From contig NZ_JAERQF010000010.1 in the NCBI RefSeq assembly GCF_016734815.1, positions 62,001 through 126,000 of the forward strand: 64,000 bases of DNA, in the 5' to 3' direction. A program made the translations under genes and the position numbers. The DNA comes from Hymenobacter rubidus. Lineage in GTDB: Bacteria; Bacteroidota; Bacteroidia; Cytophagales; Hymenobacteraceae. This document shows, piece by piece, positions 27,086 to 35,178 of the stretch. The first letter of the stretch is position 1, and each line of letters begins with the position of its first letter. The notes beneath the pieces were generated by a model, which worked only from the letters and a program-made list of their open reading frames with translations, ran no database searches and had not been told where the DNA came from.

Positions 27086-28555
27086 TTACTCGATTACCAC
27101 TTTTTGGGTAGCAATGCCGTTGTCGGTACGGATTTGCAGGGTGTAGATGCCGGTTTTCTCACCGCTGAGGTCCAAGTTGAATTTCTTGGCACCAACGGTT
27201 GTCGCGTTAAGCACCTGCGACTTCACCTGACGGCCAAGGGCGTCGGTCACGGTGAGTTGGGCACCTGCTTTCAACGATGACCCCAGGTCGACGGTGAATA
27301 TGCCCGAAGCGCTGGGATTGGGGTACACGCCCAGTTCGCTTTGCAAAGCCACATCCCGCGTGGTAGAGGTGATAACCCGGTTGGACTGATAGACGCCACC
27401 CGCGCCCTGGCCGTCGGTAAACGAACCGGCATAGCCTACTGCGCCAGTGCCGCTGGCAATCAAATCAAGGGTAAGGAAAATTTGGTTGTTAGCCAATGCA
27501 TTGATGTTGGTGATGTTTCTCCAGTTGATGCCATCGGTGCTGTATGAGCTACCAAAGTCCGCAATGACGCTGGGCGATGCCCGCGGGAAACGAACCCCGA
27601 CACTGTAGTAAGCGCCGTTGACGCCGTCGATGTCGGTACGGTAGAAGCTGCCGGCAGCACTGTTGACGGGCGTAATTGGCGACCAAGTTGCACCACCATT
27701 AGAGGTGCTAATCATGTGAATGGCAGTCACCGCTCCGGTGGTAGCGTCGACGTCGTAATTGTAAGCAATGCCATTGCTTGCATCCTTGAAGGCAAGGCGG
27801 TGCACGCTGCCAAGCAAAGCGGTAACCGGGCTGGCAGTCCAGGTAACCCCCTTATCGGTAGACTTGAAAATGCGCACCGGGTCGGTTGCTTGCGACGAGG
27901 CACCCGCAAACCAGATGGTGTTGCCTTGGGCAAAAAACGAACGCACCAAGCCATACTCGCGTGTGTTCAGCACCGGGGGAATGTTGGCCTGGGGCACACG
28001 CGTCCAGCTGACGCCGCCGTTCGAAGTGGTATAGATTTCGAAATAGCCCAGGGTGGGGTCGCCCACAGCCACCCCGTCGAGGGAATTGAACATGTGCACG
28101 AAGTCGAGGAAACTGCTGCTGTTCGCAAACGTCAGGACTTTGGTCCAGCTAGCGCCCGCGTTGGTGGTGCGCAATATTTCGCCACCACCATTGGCGCCAT
28201 AGTTACCCGCAATGGCTGTGGTAGCCGAAACACCCACGGGAGCAATGTTGGCCGTTTCGTAGGCTTGGTTTCCGGTAGGGGCCGAAATCGGGCCGAAATC
28301 GAACTGGGTTCCAGCCGCGTTATTGGTTACCAAGTAAGTGTTGGCCGGCGTGTTGGTAGTAGCCGAATACTCTTCCGTCAAAGCCCAGCAGATGGTGGGT
28401 GAGGCAGTAGCTATGTTAACTACGTCATAGCCAGGTGCAAACGTACCGTAGCCGACAGTATTTACTTGCGTCCAAGGACCCATAACAATTGGGGTTTGTG
28501 CACGGGCACTGGCCGCGAAGCCCAGTAAGCCCATAAAAAGTAGTGTTTTTTTCAT
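27086..28555 (-). CDS. YCF48/BNR-like beta-propeller protein with T9SS sorting domain
   Basis: Secreted 489-residue protein. The signal peptide MKKTLLFMGLLGFAASARAQ starts at ATG 28555; the 26 in-frame residues upstream are not plausible. The body has repeats of the form (T/S)(T/S)NGG(A/V)SWT or STDKGVTWTASP, at least four of them, the Asp-box-like turns of sialidase or YCF48-type propellers. The C-terminus is a classic T9SS type A domain (LGVYPNPSASGIFTV, TDALGRQVKS, KTGIYTLQI, closing KVVIE). It is monocistronic with its own terminator. The ligand or enzymatic role is unknown. Confidence 0.88.
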   Translation of the reverse strand: MKKTLLFMGLLGFAASARAQTPIVMGPWTQVNTVGYGTFAPGYDVVNIATASPTICWALTEEYSATTNTPANTYLVTNNAAGTQFDFGPISAPTGNQAYETANIAPVGVSATTAIAGNYGANGGGEILRTTNAGASWTKVLTFANSSSFLDFVHMFNSLDGVAVGDPTLGYFEIYTTSNGGVSWTRVPQANIPPVLNTREYGLVRSFFAQGNTIWFAGASSQATDPVRIFKSTDKGVTWTASPVTALLGSVHRLAFKDASNGIAYNYDVDATTGAVTAIHMISTSNGGATWSPITPVNSAAGSFYRTDIDGVNGAYYSVGVRFPRASPSVIADFGSSYSTDGINWRNITNINALANNQIFLTLDLIASGTGAVGYAGSFTDGQGAGGVYQSNRVITSTTRDVALQSELGVYPNPSASGIFTVDLGSSLKAGAQLTVTDALGRQVKSQVLNATTVGAKKFNLDLSGEKTGIYTLQIRTDNGIATQKVVIE

Positions 28556-29214
28556 GGCAACAAAAAAGTGATAAGGTGGTGAGGGGAATGATTTACGAAT
28601 GCAGTACAGACGAGCGCATTTTGTACAATGCAAAGAACAAAAAGCGGTATGGAATGAAAAACCGCTTTTCGGACGACAAGATATGGACCTTGGCCGGTTA
28701 TCGCAAAAACAACGGGATGGAGCGGGCTAGGGTTTTGGACAGAATCATGGAGGAGCCGCTAGCGGCTCTTCACAATCTGACCTTGGATAAGCAGCGACAA
28801 TCCCACGCCTGATGATGCACTGGCCAAGCGTCTGCCCGAACCGGGAAAGGCACCGCCTTTATTGTCACTAAATTTCCGCGTTTTTAACAGCGCCTGGTTC
28901 TGCATATTGAAATAAAAAATGCGCCACAAACAGGGCTCCTGGCAAATAAACTGAAGCTGCGGCGCAAGTTACCCTGCGTTTTTTCCATTGCATAGGAAGT
29001 TGGATACGAACATCGACAGGGGCGCTCAAACCATCGACGGGGACCGTAAATGGAGACGCTTAAAAATTTCACTTATCCCCAATACTGGCTCTAAGTACGG
29101 GCTGTATGCCACCTACCGGTACCAGCAAGGCCACGTGCTTATCTACTTCTTTTCAGGCATCAAATTTGAACAAGCATGGGATTTAGTTGATTGAACCATG
29201 GGCGCAACGCACAA
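28556..29214. other. Intergenic stretch without a convincing gene
   Basis: About 660 bases between the YCF48-like gene and the tRNA cluster. It is richer in A+T than its surroundings. Short open frames exist at 28588-28812 (+) and 28988-29194 (+), the latter ending IPNTGSKYGLYATYRYQQGHVLIYFFSG, but neither shows a family, a good start region or codon use like its neighbours. They may be decayed gene pieces. Confidence 0.4.
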
Positions 29215-29247
29215 AAAAAGCCTCTCACGGACGGTGAGAGGCTTTTT
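29215..29247 (-). terminator. tRNA cluster terminator
   Basis: 14-base stem with GCCTCTCAC / GTGAGAGGC at its core and T runs on the minus strand, starting 3 bases after the tRNA-Arg 3' end. Confidence 0.9.
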
Positions 29248-29249
29248 AG

Positions 29250-29323
29250 TGGCCCCGTTTGGATTCGAACCAAAGACCGACTACTTAGAAGGTAGTTGCT
29301 CTATCCAGCTGAGCTACGGGGTC
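29250..29323 (-). tRNA. tRNA-Arg (UCU)
   Basis: Cloverleaf on the minus strand: acceptor GACCCCG / CGGGGCC, D-arm GCTCAGCTGGATAGAGC, anticodon stem-loop ACTAC-CTTCTAA-GTAGT with TCT at 34-36, and T-arm with GGTTCGAATCC. The second acceptor pair is A-C, a mismatch. CCA is not encoded. Confidence 0.93.
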
Positions 29324-29348
29324 GAAACCGGGGCTGGAAAAACTTATG

Positions 29349-29422
29349 TCGGGGTGGCAGGATTCGAACCTACGACCTCCTGGTCCCAAACCAGGCGCGA
29401 TACCGGGCTACGCTACACCCCG
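29349..29422 (-). tRNA. tRNA-Pro (UGG)
   Basis: Acceptor CGGGGTG / CACCCCG, anticodon stem-loop CCTGG-TTTGGGA-CCAGG with TGG, and T-loop GGTTCGAATCC on the minus strand. CCA is not encoded. Confidence 0.95.
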
Positions 29423-29505
29423 AGGGAAAAAAATAATGCTGGGCCTAGAAAACTGCCTACTGGGTGGAGCCCCAATGGGAAACTTTCGCAACCCAACATT
29501 ATTGG

Positions 29506-29593
29506 TGGAGAAGGGGGGATTCGAACCCCCGGTAACCTTTAGAGCTACGGCAGTTTAGCAAACTACTGGTTTCAGCCACTCACCCACTTCTCC
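29506..29593 (-). tRNA. tRNA-Ser (GCU)
   Basis: Class II tRNA of 88 bases with a long variable arm. Acceptor GGAGAAG / CTTCTCC, anticodon stem-loop GTAGT-TTGCTAA-ACTGC with GCT, and T-loop GGTTCGAATCC, all on the minus strand. First in the Ser-Pro-Arg cluster. Confidence 0.95.
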
Positions 29594-29623
29594 GGCTGGT
29601 TACGCTTCCGTCCGAAGCGGGTG

Positions 29624-29653
29624 CAAATATACAGGCCGAATCGAAAAGGCCAA
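29624..29653 (-). promoter_or_regulatory. Promoter of the tRNA cluster
   Basis: On the minus strand TTG (29651-29653), a 19-base spacer and TATATTTG (29624-29631) fit the Bacteroidota TTG-N19-TAnnTTTG promoter exactly. It lies 30 bases before tRNA-Ser. Confidence 0.7.
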
Positions 29654-29744
29654 CCTTTGGCAAAAAATTTATCTTTGCTAGCAGCCGGCACCGCTGCGGA
29701 GGTGGAGCGCAAGCCAGGCTGCGCCCGGCGTCGCAAGAGGGTGC

Positions 29745-30776
29745 ATGGTTCGGTACTTGGCAAATGGTGGTATTATTGACGGTCTTTTTCCTTCGCACTT
29801 GCTAACCTGGGCGTACCCGTATTTTCTAGCCGTTGGGCTGGCACTGGCCGCGGCGCTGGTGCTGCTGCGCCGGCACTGGCAGCGGAGCACGCGCCTAGGC
29901 CGGGCGCTGGGCACCCGGCCCCGAAACCGCGGCTGGAAGCTGTTGCTGCGCCTGCTGGCCGCCGTGCTGCTGGGCAGTGCGGCGCTGGGCCCTTCGCTGG
30001 GCGTAAGCCAGCGTCCGGTGCGCACAGCGGGCAAGGATGTGTGGCTGCTGGTGGACGTGTCGCGGTCGATGGATGCGCCCGACGTGGCCCCTACCCGCCT
30101 GCTGCGTGCCCAGGCCGAACTTCAGGAGCTGGTGGCCCAGTTTCCGGCCGACCGGATGGGGCTGGTGGTGTTCGGGGCCGAAGCCATGGTGCAATGCCCG
30201 CTTACCTACGACCAAGCCGCGGTTCAAACCTTTGTCAGCACCATGCGCACGGGCTTGCTCCCCCCCGGCCCCACCACCCTGCGGGCGCCGCTTGACTTGG
30301 TGCTGCCGCGCTTGGTGCCAGCCGAGGGCGCCGCCAGCGCAACGCCCCGGGCAACGGCCCTGGTGGTGGTGAGCGACGGCGAAGACTTTGGTGAAAACCT
30401 GGAGCCGGTGCTGCGCGCGTTGGGCCGCACCGGCGCACGGGTGTACACGGTGGGCGTGGGCACAGCGGCCGGCACAAAAATCCCTAAAACCGGCGGCGGG
30501 TTTGTGGTAGACGGCCGGGGAAAGCCGGCGCAAAGCCGCCTGCGCGAAGCACCCCTGCTACAATTGGCCGCCCAAACAGGTGGGCAGTACGTGGAGCTGA
30601 ATAATCAGCAAAACGGCTTTGGCACGCTATTGCGCGGCTTGCGGGCCATGCAGGGCGCCGTGGAGCAGGTGCGCACCGTGGCCGTGGCCGACAACCGCTA
30701 CCGCTACCCACTGGCCGTGGCGCTGCTGCTGCTGGCGCTGGATGTTGCCCTTACCATTCCAATCCTTCGCCCATGA
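29745..30776 (+). CDS. batB: BatB-like von Willebrand factor A domain membrane protein
   Basis: Membrane-anchored VWA protein of the Bacteroides aerotolerance (Bat) type. Two N-terminal transmembrane helices (about 18-40 and 65-82) precede a VWA domain with an intact metal-ion-dependent adhesion site: DVSRSMD (DxSxS) at about residues 103-109, the Thr in PGPTTLRAP, and VVSDGEDFG. A last helix (about 323-340) anchors the C-terminus. The stop overlaps the next start by 4 bases (ATGA), so it is coupled to a BatC-like gene. The MoxR, DUF58, BatA and BatD genes that usually surround this pair are absent. Confidence 0.88.
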   Translation: MVRYLANGGIIDGLFPSHLLTWAYPYFLAVGLALAAALVLLRRHWQRSTRLGRALGTRPRNRGWKLLLRLLAAVLLGSAALGPSLGVSQRPVRTAGKDVWLLVDVSRSMDAPDVAPTRLLRAQAELQELVAQFPADRMGLVVFGAEAMVQCPLTYDQAAVQTFVSTMRTGLLPPGPTTLRAPLDLVLPRLVPAEGAASATPRATALVVVSDGEDFGENLEPVLRALGRTGARVYTVGVGTAAGTKIPKTGGGFVVDGRGKPAQSRLREAPLLQLAAQTGGQYVELNNQQNGFGTLLRGLRAMQGAVEQVRTVAVADNRYRYPLAVALLLLALDVALTIPILRP

Positions 30777-31780
30777 AATACCTGGCGCTGCTGCTGGTTC
30801 TAAGCGGTTCGGGCTGGCATTGGCTTGCCCATGTGCGCGACCGGAACGCCGCGGTGGCCGCCGGCACGGCCGCCTACGCCCGCGGCGACGCAGCCCGCGC
30901 CGCAACGGCCTTTGCCGAGGCACTGGCGGCGAAAGCACGCCGCCAACCCGACCCGCGCCTGCTGCTCAACCTGGCCCACGCCCAGGCCCGGTCGGGAAGG
31001 CAGGCGGCGGCTTATGCCAACTACGGCCGTCTGCTGACCACCAACGCCCCGGCGGCGTTGAGCAGCATTGCCCGGCAGCAACTGGCGGTGCTGGCGGCCC
31101 AACGGGGGGAAATAGCCCAAGCGGCGGGGCTGCTGCGGCAGGCGTTGGTGCTTGACCCTGGCAACGCCGGGGCACGTTTTGATTATGAAGTATTGAGCGA
31201 CTACCTGGCCAAGCGTCCAAACAGTCCGCAGATTGCGCCGCCGCCGCCAGGCACGGACGCTGATACGCCGAAGCCGGCCCCCGAAAAAAACGATGCCGAC
31301 AAGGCCCAGGCCGGGACGAAGGAAGGCACGGACCATCAGGACGAAACCAATGATTCGAAGGCCGCTCCGGCTGCTCCCACCACGCCGCCCGCCCGCCGCC
31401 CCGACGCCATGGAACAGCCCGATGACCAGCGTCCCTCTTCCGGCTCGGGCAACGCTGCCAAGGGCGGCCGACAACCCGGCGCAGGCACACCCCAACCCCT
31501 GGCCAGCGGGGAGCAACCCGGCACCCAGCGGGGCCTGGACCGCAGCAGTTCTGCGCCGGCCTCCCCAGCCGGCGGGCGCAGCAACCGCCCCGGTACCGAG
31601 GATGCTACTCCTACCGACGTCCAGCTCCAAACTCAGCGCGAGCGCCTGCAAGCCATGAACTTGAGTCCTGCGCAGGCCCGCCAGCTATTGGAAACCCTCC
31701 GCGCCCAGGAGCAGCAGTACCTGCAACAGCTGGCGCGGCCCGCAGCTGAAAAACCCGACCCCACCAAGCCTACTTGGTAA
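30773..31780 (+). CDS. batC: BatC-like TPR protein
   Basis: Exported or membrane-anchored protein with an N-terminal hydrophobic helix, then about three tetratricopeptide-like repeats (25-150, e.g. AAYARGDAARAATAFAEAL, LLRQALVLDPGNAGARFDYE). From about 160 to 280 the chain is low complexity (Pro, Lys, Asp, Gly, Ser), followed by a short helical segment with AQARQLLETLRAQEQQYLQQL. This arrangement, repeats then a disordered linker then a short helix, is that of BatC proteins. It is translationally coupled to batB. In Bacteroides the Bat proteins have been linked to oxygen tolerance; the exact task is unknown. Confidence 0.82.
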   Translation: MKYLALLLVLSGSGWHWLAHVRDRNAAVAAGTAAYARGDAARAATAFAEALAAKARRQPDPRLLLNLAHAQARSGRQAAAYANYGRLLTTNAPAALSSIARQQLAVLAAQRGEIAQAAGLLRQALVLDPGNAGARFDYEVLSDYLAKRPNSPQIAPPPPGTDADTPKPAPEKNDADKAQAGTKEGTDHQDETNDSKAAPAAPTTPPARRPDAMEQPDDQRPSSGSGNAAKGGRQPGAGTPQPLASGEQPGTQRGLDRSSSAPASPAGGRSNRPGTEDATPTDVQLQTQRERLQAMNLSPAQARQLLETLRAQEQQYLQQLARPAAEKPDPTKPTW

Positions 31781-31870
31781 TTCATAAGCAGATACCGGGC
31801 TTGGTGAGCAAGCAACCAACTTGGGCTAACACCTGTTAGGCTGACTCTGCGTTCGGGGACGGTAAATCCG

Positions 31871-31878
31871 TACTTTTG
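31871..31878 (+). promoter_or_regulatory. Candidate -7 box for the thiolase gene
   Basis: TACTTTTG, exact TAnnTTTG, 43 bases before ATG 31921. It overlaps an upstream in-frame start codon, which argues for the downstream ATG. Confidence 0.45.
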
Positions 31879-31920
31879 CGGCCAGATTCAACCTCCCACC
31901 CCACTTCATTTTACATCGGT

Positions 31921-33105
31921 ATGCAAACCAAAGAAGTTGTCATTATTTCCGCTGTCCGCACACCCATTGGGTCTTTTGGCGGGGCGCTGGCCTCGTTATC
32001 GGCCACGGAGCTGGGCGCCATTGCGTTGAAAGGAGCCCTGGAAAAGGCCGGCGTTGCGCCCTCGGAAGTCGAGCAGGTAATTATGGGCAACGTGATTTCG
32101 GCCAACCTGGGCCAGGCACCGGCTCGTCAGGCTGCTAAAAAAGCCGGCCTGCCCGATACGGTGGAATGCACGACCGTTAATAAAGTGTGCGCTTCGGGCT
32201 CGAAGGCCATCATGTATGCCGCCCAGGCCATCATGCTGGGGCAGGCCGATGTGATTCTGGCCGGTGGCATGGAAAGCATGAGCAATGTGCCTTATTACCT
32301 TGACAAGGCCCGTTTTGGCGCCAAGTACGGCCACGGACAAATGATTGACGGCCTTGTACGCGACGGCTTGTGGGACCCCTACCACGACTACGCCATGGGC
32401 AACGCGGCCGAGAACACGGCCAAGGAAATGGGCATCACCCGCGAGCAGCAGGACGCTTTTGCCATCGAGAGCTACACGCGCAGCGCTGCCGCCGCCAAGG
32501 CCGGCAAGAAGAAGGACGAGATTGTGCCCGTCACCATCGAGAGCCGCGGCAAAACCACCGTCATCGAAGACGACGAGGAATACTTGAAGGTGGACTTCGC
32601 CAAAGTGCCCGGCCTGAAGCCGGCCTTCATCAAAGAAGGCGGCACCGTGACGGCCGCCAACGCCTCCACCCTGAACGACGGGGCTGCTGCCGTGCTGCTG
32701 ATGAGCCGCGAGAAAGCCGACGCGCTGGGCCTCACGCCCATTGGCCGCATCCTGGGCTTTGCCGATGCCGAGCAGGCACCGGAGTGGTTCACCACTTCGC
32801 CCTCGCTGGCTATTCCGAAGGCCTTGAAAAACGCCGGCAAAACCGCTGCCGACGTGGATTTCTACGAAATCAACGAAGCTTTCTCGGTGGTGAGCCTGGC
32901 CAACAACAAGCTGCTGAACCTGGAAGGCGACAAAGTGAACAAGTACGGCGGGGCGGTGAGCCTGGGCCACCCGCTGGGTGCTTCCGGTGCGCGCATCGTG
33001 ACCACGCTGATGAACGTGCTCAAGAACGAGGGCGGTAAAATCGGCGTGACGGGCATTTGCAACGGCGGCGGCGGTGCCAGCGCCATTGTGGTGGAGGCGC
33101 TGTAG
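31921..33105 (+). CDS. Acetyl-CoA C-acyltransferase (thiolase)
   Basis: Type II thiolase for condensing two acetyl-CoA or cleaving 3-ketoacyl-CoA. The nucleophilic Cys is in VNKVCASGSKA (about residue 88), the His-containing loop is GHPLGASGARI, and the second catalytic Cys is in GICNGGGGAS near the end; NEAFSVV supplies the Asn-Glu motif. ATG 31921 gives 394 residues, the family norm, and avoids a start inside the -7 box. It stands alone with a terminator after it. Whether it serves fatty-acid breakdown or acetoacetyl-CoA formation cannot be said from sequence. Confidence 0.94.
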   Translation: MQTKEVVIISAVRTPIGSFGGALASLSATELGAIALKGALEKAGVAPSEVEQVIMGNVISANLGQAPARQAAKKAGLPDTVECTTVNKVCASGSKAIMYAAQAIMLGQADVILAGGMESMSNVPYYLDKARFGAKYGHGQMIDGLVRDGLWDPYHDYAMGNAAENTAKEMGITREQQDAFAIESYTRSAAAAKAGKKKDEIVPVTIESRGKTTVIEDDEEYLKVDFAKVPGLKPAFIKEGGTVTAANASTLNDGAAAVLLMSREKADALGLTPIGRILGFADAEQAPEWFTTSPSLAIPKALKNAGKTAADVDFYEINEAFSVVSLANNKLLNLEGDKVNKYGGAVSLGHPLGASGARIVTTLMNVLKNEGGKIGVTGICNGGGGASAIVVEAL

Positions 33106-33129
33106 AGCGCTTCTTTTACTGGGATGAAC

Positions 33130-33157
33130 GTCATGCTTAGCGGAGTCGAAGCATGAC
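33130..33157. repeat. Palindromic repeat family A, short form
   Basis: GTCATGCTTAGCGGAGTC...GAAGCATGAC: arms GTCATGC and GCATGAC around a 14-base centre. It is almost the same as the copy at 52280-52307. Confidence 0.7.
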
Positions 33158-33168
33158 CTTACTTATTC

Positions 33169-33196
33169 AAGCCCCGCCAATTTCTTGGCGGGGCTT
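33169..33196 (+). terminator. Thiolase terminator
   Basis: Perfect 12-base stem AAGCCCCGCCAA / TTGGCGGGGCTT with a 4-base loop, then CCTTTTTT. Confidence 0.88.
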
Positions 33197-33268
33197 CCTT
33201 TTTTGGCCCGAATTTTAAGAGCTACTCGTTCACTGCACGGAAATAGCTTTTCCTGCGTTCTTGCGCCT

Positions 33269-34723
33269 ATGAAATACCTATTGCCTTTTCTCTTTTTGCT
33301 GGTGGTTCTGCCTTCGCATGGACAACGACTGAAGCGCTTTATATCTTACTACGACTCGCTCAAGACGAATAAACGGGAAGTTTACACGGCCTTGGTAGCG
33401 GCCGATACTGTGCCACAGGGCACCTACAAGCGGTTTTACCGCAATGGAAAGCTGGAGCAGCAAACGAGCTTTAACCAGGGCAAGCGCGACTCGGCCTACG
33501 TGGAGTTTCACCCCACGGGCACGCGGCGGCTGGAGGCTACTTATAAGGACGGCATCCGCCAGGGTCCTTTCAAAACCTACTACGACGATGGGAAAGTGGC
33601 CCAGGCCGGCTTCTTCGAAGACGATGTGCCCAACGGCGAAATCACCTACTACCACCCCGATGGCTCGGTGAAGCTGCGCACAACGCTCACCAAGGGCCAG
33701 CCCAACGGGCCCTTGAAGTCATTATACCCGGACGGCAAGACGCAGGCCGAAATCACCTACGTGGACGGCCAGCCCAACGGGGCCGTGAAATTCTACTACC
33801 CCAACGGCGTGGTGCAGAGCGAGGGCAGCTTCACGAAAGGGCTGCTGTCGGGTCCTTACAAAACGTATTACCCCAATAGCCAGATTGAGGTGGAAGTGCT
33901 GGCCGATAAAAACGGCCGCGGCCGCTACCGCAGCTACTACCAAAGCGGCAAGCTTCAAACGGAAAGCACTTACGTGCCCGCCCCGCTGGTGCAACGCACG
34001 GTGCGCAACCCCCTGGGCGACGACCTAACCAAACGCGCCGCTCCGGTGAGCGGCACGGCCAACCTCGACGGCCCCGCTACCAGCTACTACGAGAGCGGGC
34101 AGGTGAAAACCAAGCTTACTTATAAGAACGGCATCCTGACGGGCCACGGCCTGGAGTACTTCGAAAACGGTCATCTGCGCGAGGAAACCGACTACGGCAA
34201 CGGCGGCAAGGACCGCAAAATCACCCGTTACCACGACGTGGCCGGGCAGGTGAAGCAGGCCGAAGAGCAATATAAGAACAACCGCCCGGCCGGTACCTGG
34301 CGTGAGTTTTACCCCGATGGGAAAACGCCTCGCAAGGTGGAAACCTACGGCCCCCAGGGCAAGCTGGTGGGCGAGCGCCTCACCTACTTCGAAAACGGCG
34401 AAGTGCAGAGCCGACAGCCGTACCTAAACGGCTTCATGGCCGGTGTTGGGCAGGAATATTTCCCCTCGGGCAAGGTGCGCAAGGAAACTACCTACGTGCG
34501 CAGCATGATTCAGGGGCCGTTTAAGGAATACCGCGAGGATGGTACGCTGGCCGTGAATGGGCTGTACCGCAACAGCAAGCAAAGCGGCGTGTGGACTTAC
34601 TACAAGGAAGACGGCAAAACCGTGGACCGCACCGTGACCTACCGCAACGGACAGCAAGTGCTCGACCCCGTGCACCAGTCCAAGCCGAAACTCAAGCCCA
34701 AGGCTCCGGTGAAGAAGCGGTAG
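33269..34723 (+). CDS. YwqK/MORN-like repeat exported protein
   Basis: 484-residue secreted protein made almost wholly of 20-24 residue repeats of the form YY(P/E)(D/N)GK...E.TY.(D/N)G.(P/L)NG..K.YYP, about a dozen copies; these match the YwqK / toxin_YwqK antitoxin repeat, a beta-hairpin repeat related to MORN. The family name comes from an antitoxin in Bacillus, but exported Bacteroidota members have no toxin beside them and none is seen here. ATG 33269 starts the signal peptide MKYLLPFLFLLVVLPSHGQ; the upstream in-frame ATG lies over the preceding terminator. The tail is Lys/Pro-rich. Confidence 0.85.
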   Translation: MKYLLPFLFLLVVLPSHGQRLKRFISYYDSLKTNKREVYTALVAADTVPQGTYKRFYRNGKLEQQTSFNQGKRDSAYVEFHPTGTRRLEATYKDGIRQGPFKTYYDDGKVAQAGFFEDDVPNGEITYYHPDGSVKLRTTLTKGQPNGPLKSLYPDGKTQAEITYVDGQPNGAVKFYYPNGVVQSEGSFTKGLLSGPYKTYYPNSQIEVEVLADKNGRGRYRSYYQSGKLQTESTYVPAPLVQRTVRNPLGDDLTKRAAPVSGTANLDGPATSYYESGQVKTKLTYKNGILTGHGLEYFENGHLREETDYGNGGKDRKITRYHDVAGQVKQAEEQYKNNRPAGTWREFYPDGKTPRKVETYGPQGKLVGERLTYFENGEVQSRQPYLNGFMAGVGQEYFPSGKVRKETTYVRSMIQGPFKEYREDGTLAVNGLYRNSKQSGVWTYYKEDGKTVDRTVTYRNGQQVLDPVHQSKPKLKPKAPVKKR

Positions 34724-34747
34724 TGTTCAAGTTAGCCTCCACAAGCG

Positions 34748-34775
34748 AAAGCCCTGGCCACAAGGTCAGGGCTTT
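34748..34775 (+). terminator. Terminator after the YwqK gene
   Basis: Stem AAAGCCCTGGCC / GGTCAGGGCTTT (one G-T pair), 4-base loop, followed by TTTTTT. Confidence 0.88.
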
Positions 34776-34967
34776 TTTGCGATTGAGTAAAATTTTCAGG
34801 CCTCGGGCAACCCTCCTAGAGGGCTATGCATCTATTGACTGAATGCCACGCTCAGCCATCAATCTGTTTCGAGGAACTATCGGCCGCTTCCGGCCATAAA
34901 ATTTTCCTGCTGTAAATCAAGGGTTAATGAATTCAAAAGCCAAGCTTAAAGCAAAATATTTGTAACA

Positions 34968-35002
34968 GTACCTTGCGTTGCAAAGTACCTGCTTTACATT
35001 TG
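34968..35002 (+). promoter_or_regulatory. Promoter with an overlapping PadR-like operator
   Basis: GTACCTTGC-GTT-GCAAAGTAC (34968-34988) is an inverted repeat with 8 of 9 pairs, close to the AAGTAC-TTTGC type operators seen before PadR-regulated genes in this phylum. It contains a TTG (34973-34975), and 19 bases later is TACATTTG (34995-35002), a full TTG-N19-TAnnTTTG promoter. The operator therefore covers the -33 element. The 190 bases upstream to the terminator at 34775 show no gene. Confidence 0.55.
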
Positions 35003-35098
35003 TTCCATACAACACCAAGTAGCTGCCGTCAGCGCGTACTAAAGACGGCCCGCTACCGCCCCAAACCTCCCACTCACCGGGAAAAACGGGCGACTGAG

Positions 35099-35145
35099 CT
35101 ACTCACCTCCGCAGCGGAACCGCGGCCGCTGCCCGACCTGAGTAG
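35099..35145 (+). promoter_or_regulatory. Two-tier hairpin in the 5' leader
   Basis: Outer arms CTACTCA / TGAGTAG and inner arms GCAGCGG / CCGCTGC form a stacked hairpin 33 bases before the receptor start, inside the long (about 170 base) leader. It may affect translation or mRNA stability; it does not match a riboswitch class that I know. Confidence 0.4.
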
Positions 35146-35178
35146 CCGCATCGCCCTCCCACACCTCCCTTCTGCACC

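Noticed and set aside
28588..29194. Two short plus-strand frames before the tRNA cluster
   Set aside because: No recognisable family, no supporting promoter or neighbour, composition unlike neighbouring genes. Described as an intergenic stretch instead.
29206..29600. Integration site (att) in the tRNA cluster
   Set aside because: No integrase gene and no repeated tRNA 3' end was found nearby, so there is no evidence of an integrated element.
33269..34723. Toxin-antitoxin system based on the YwqK name
   Set aside because: The protein is exported and has no adjacent toxin gene; the family name alone does not support an antitoxin role.
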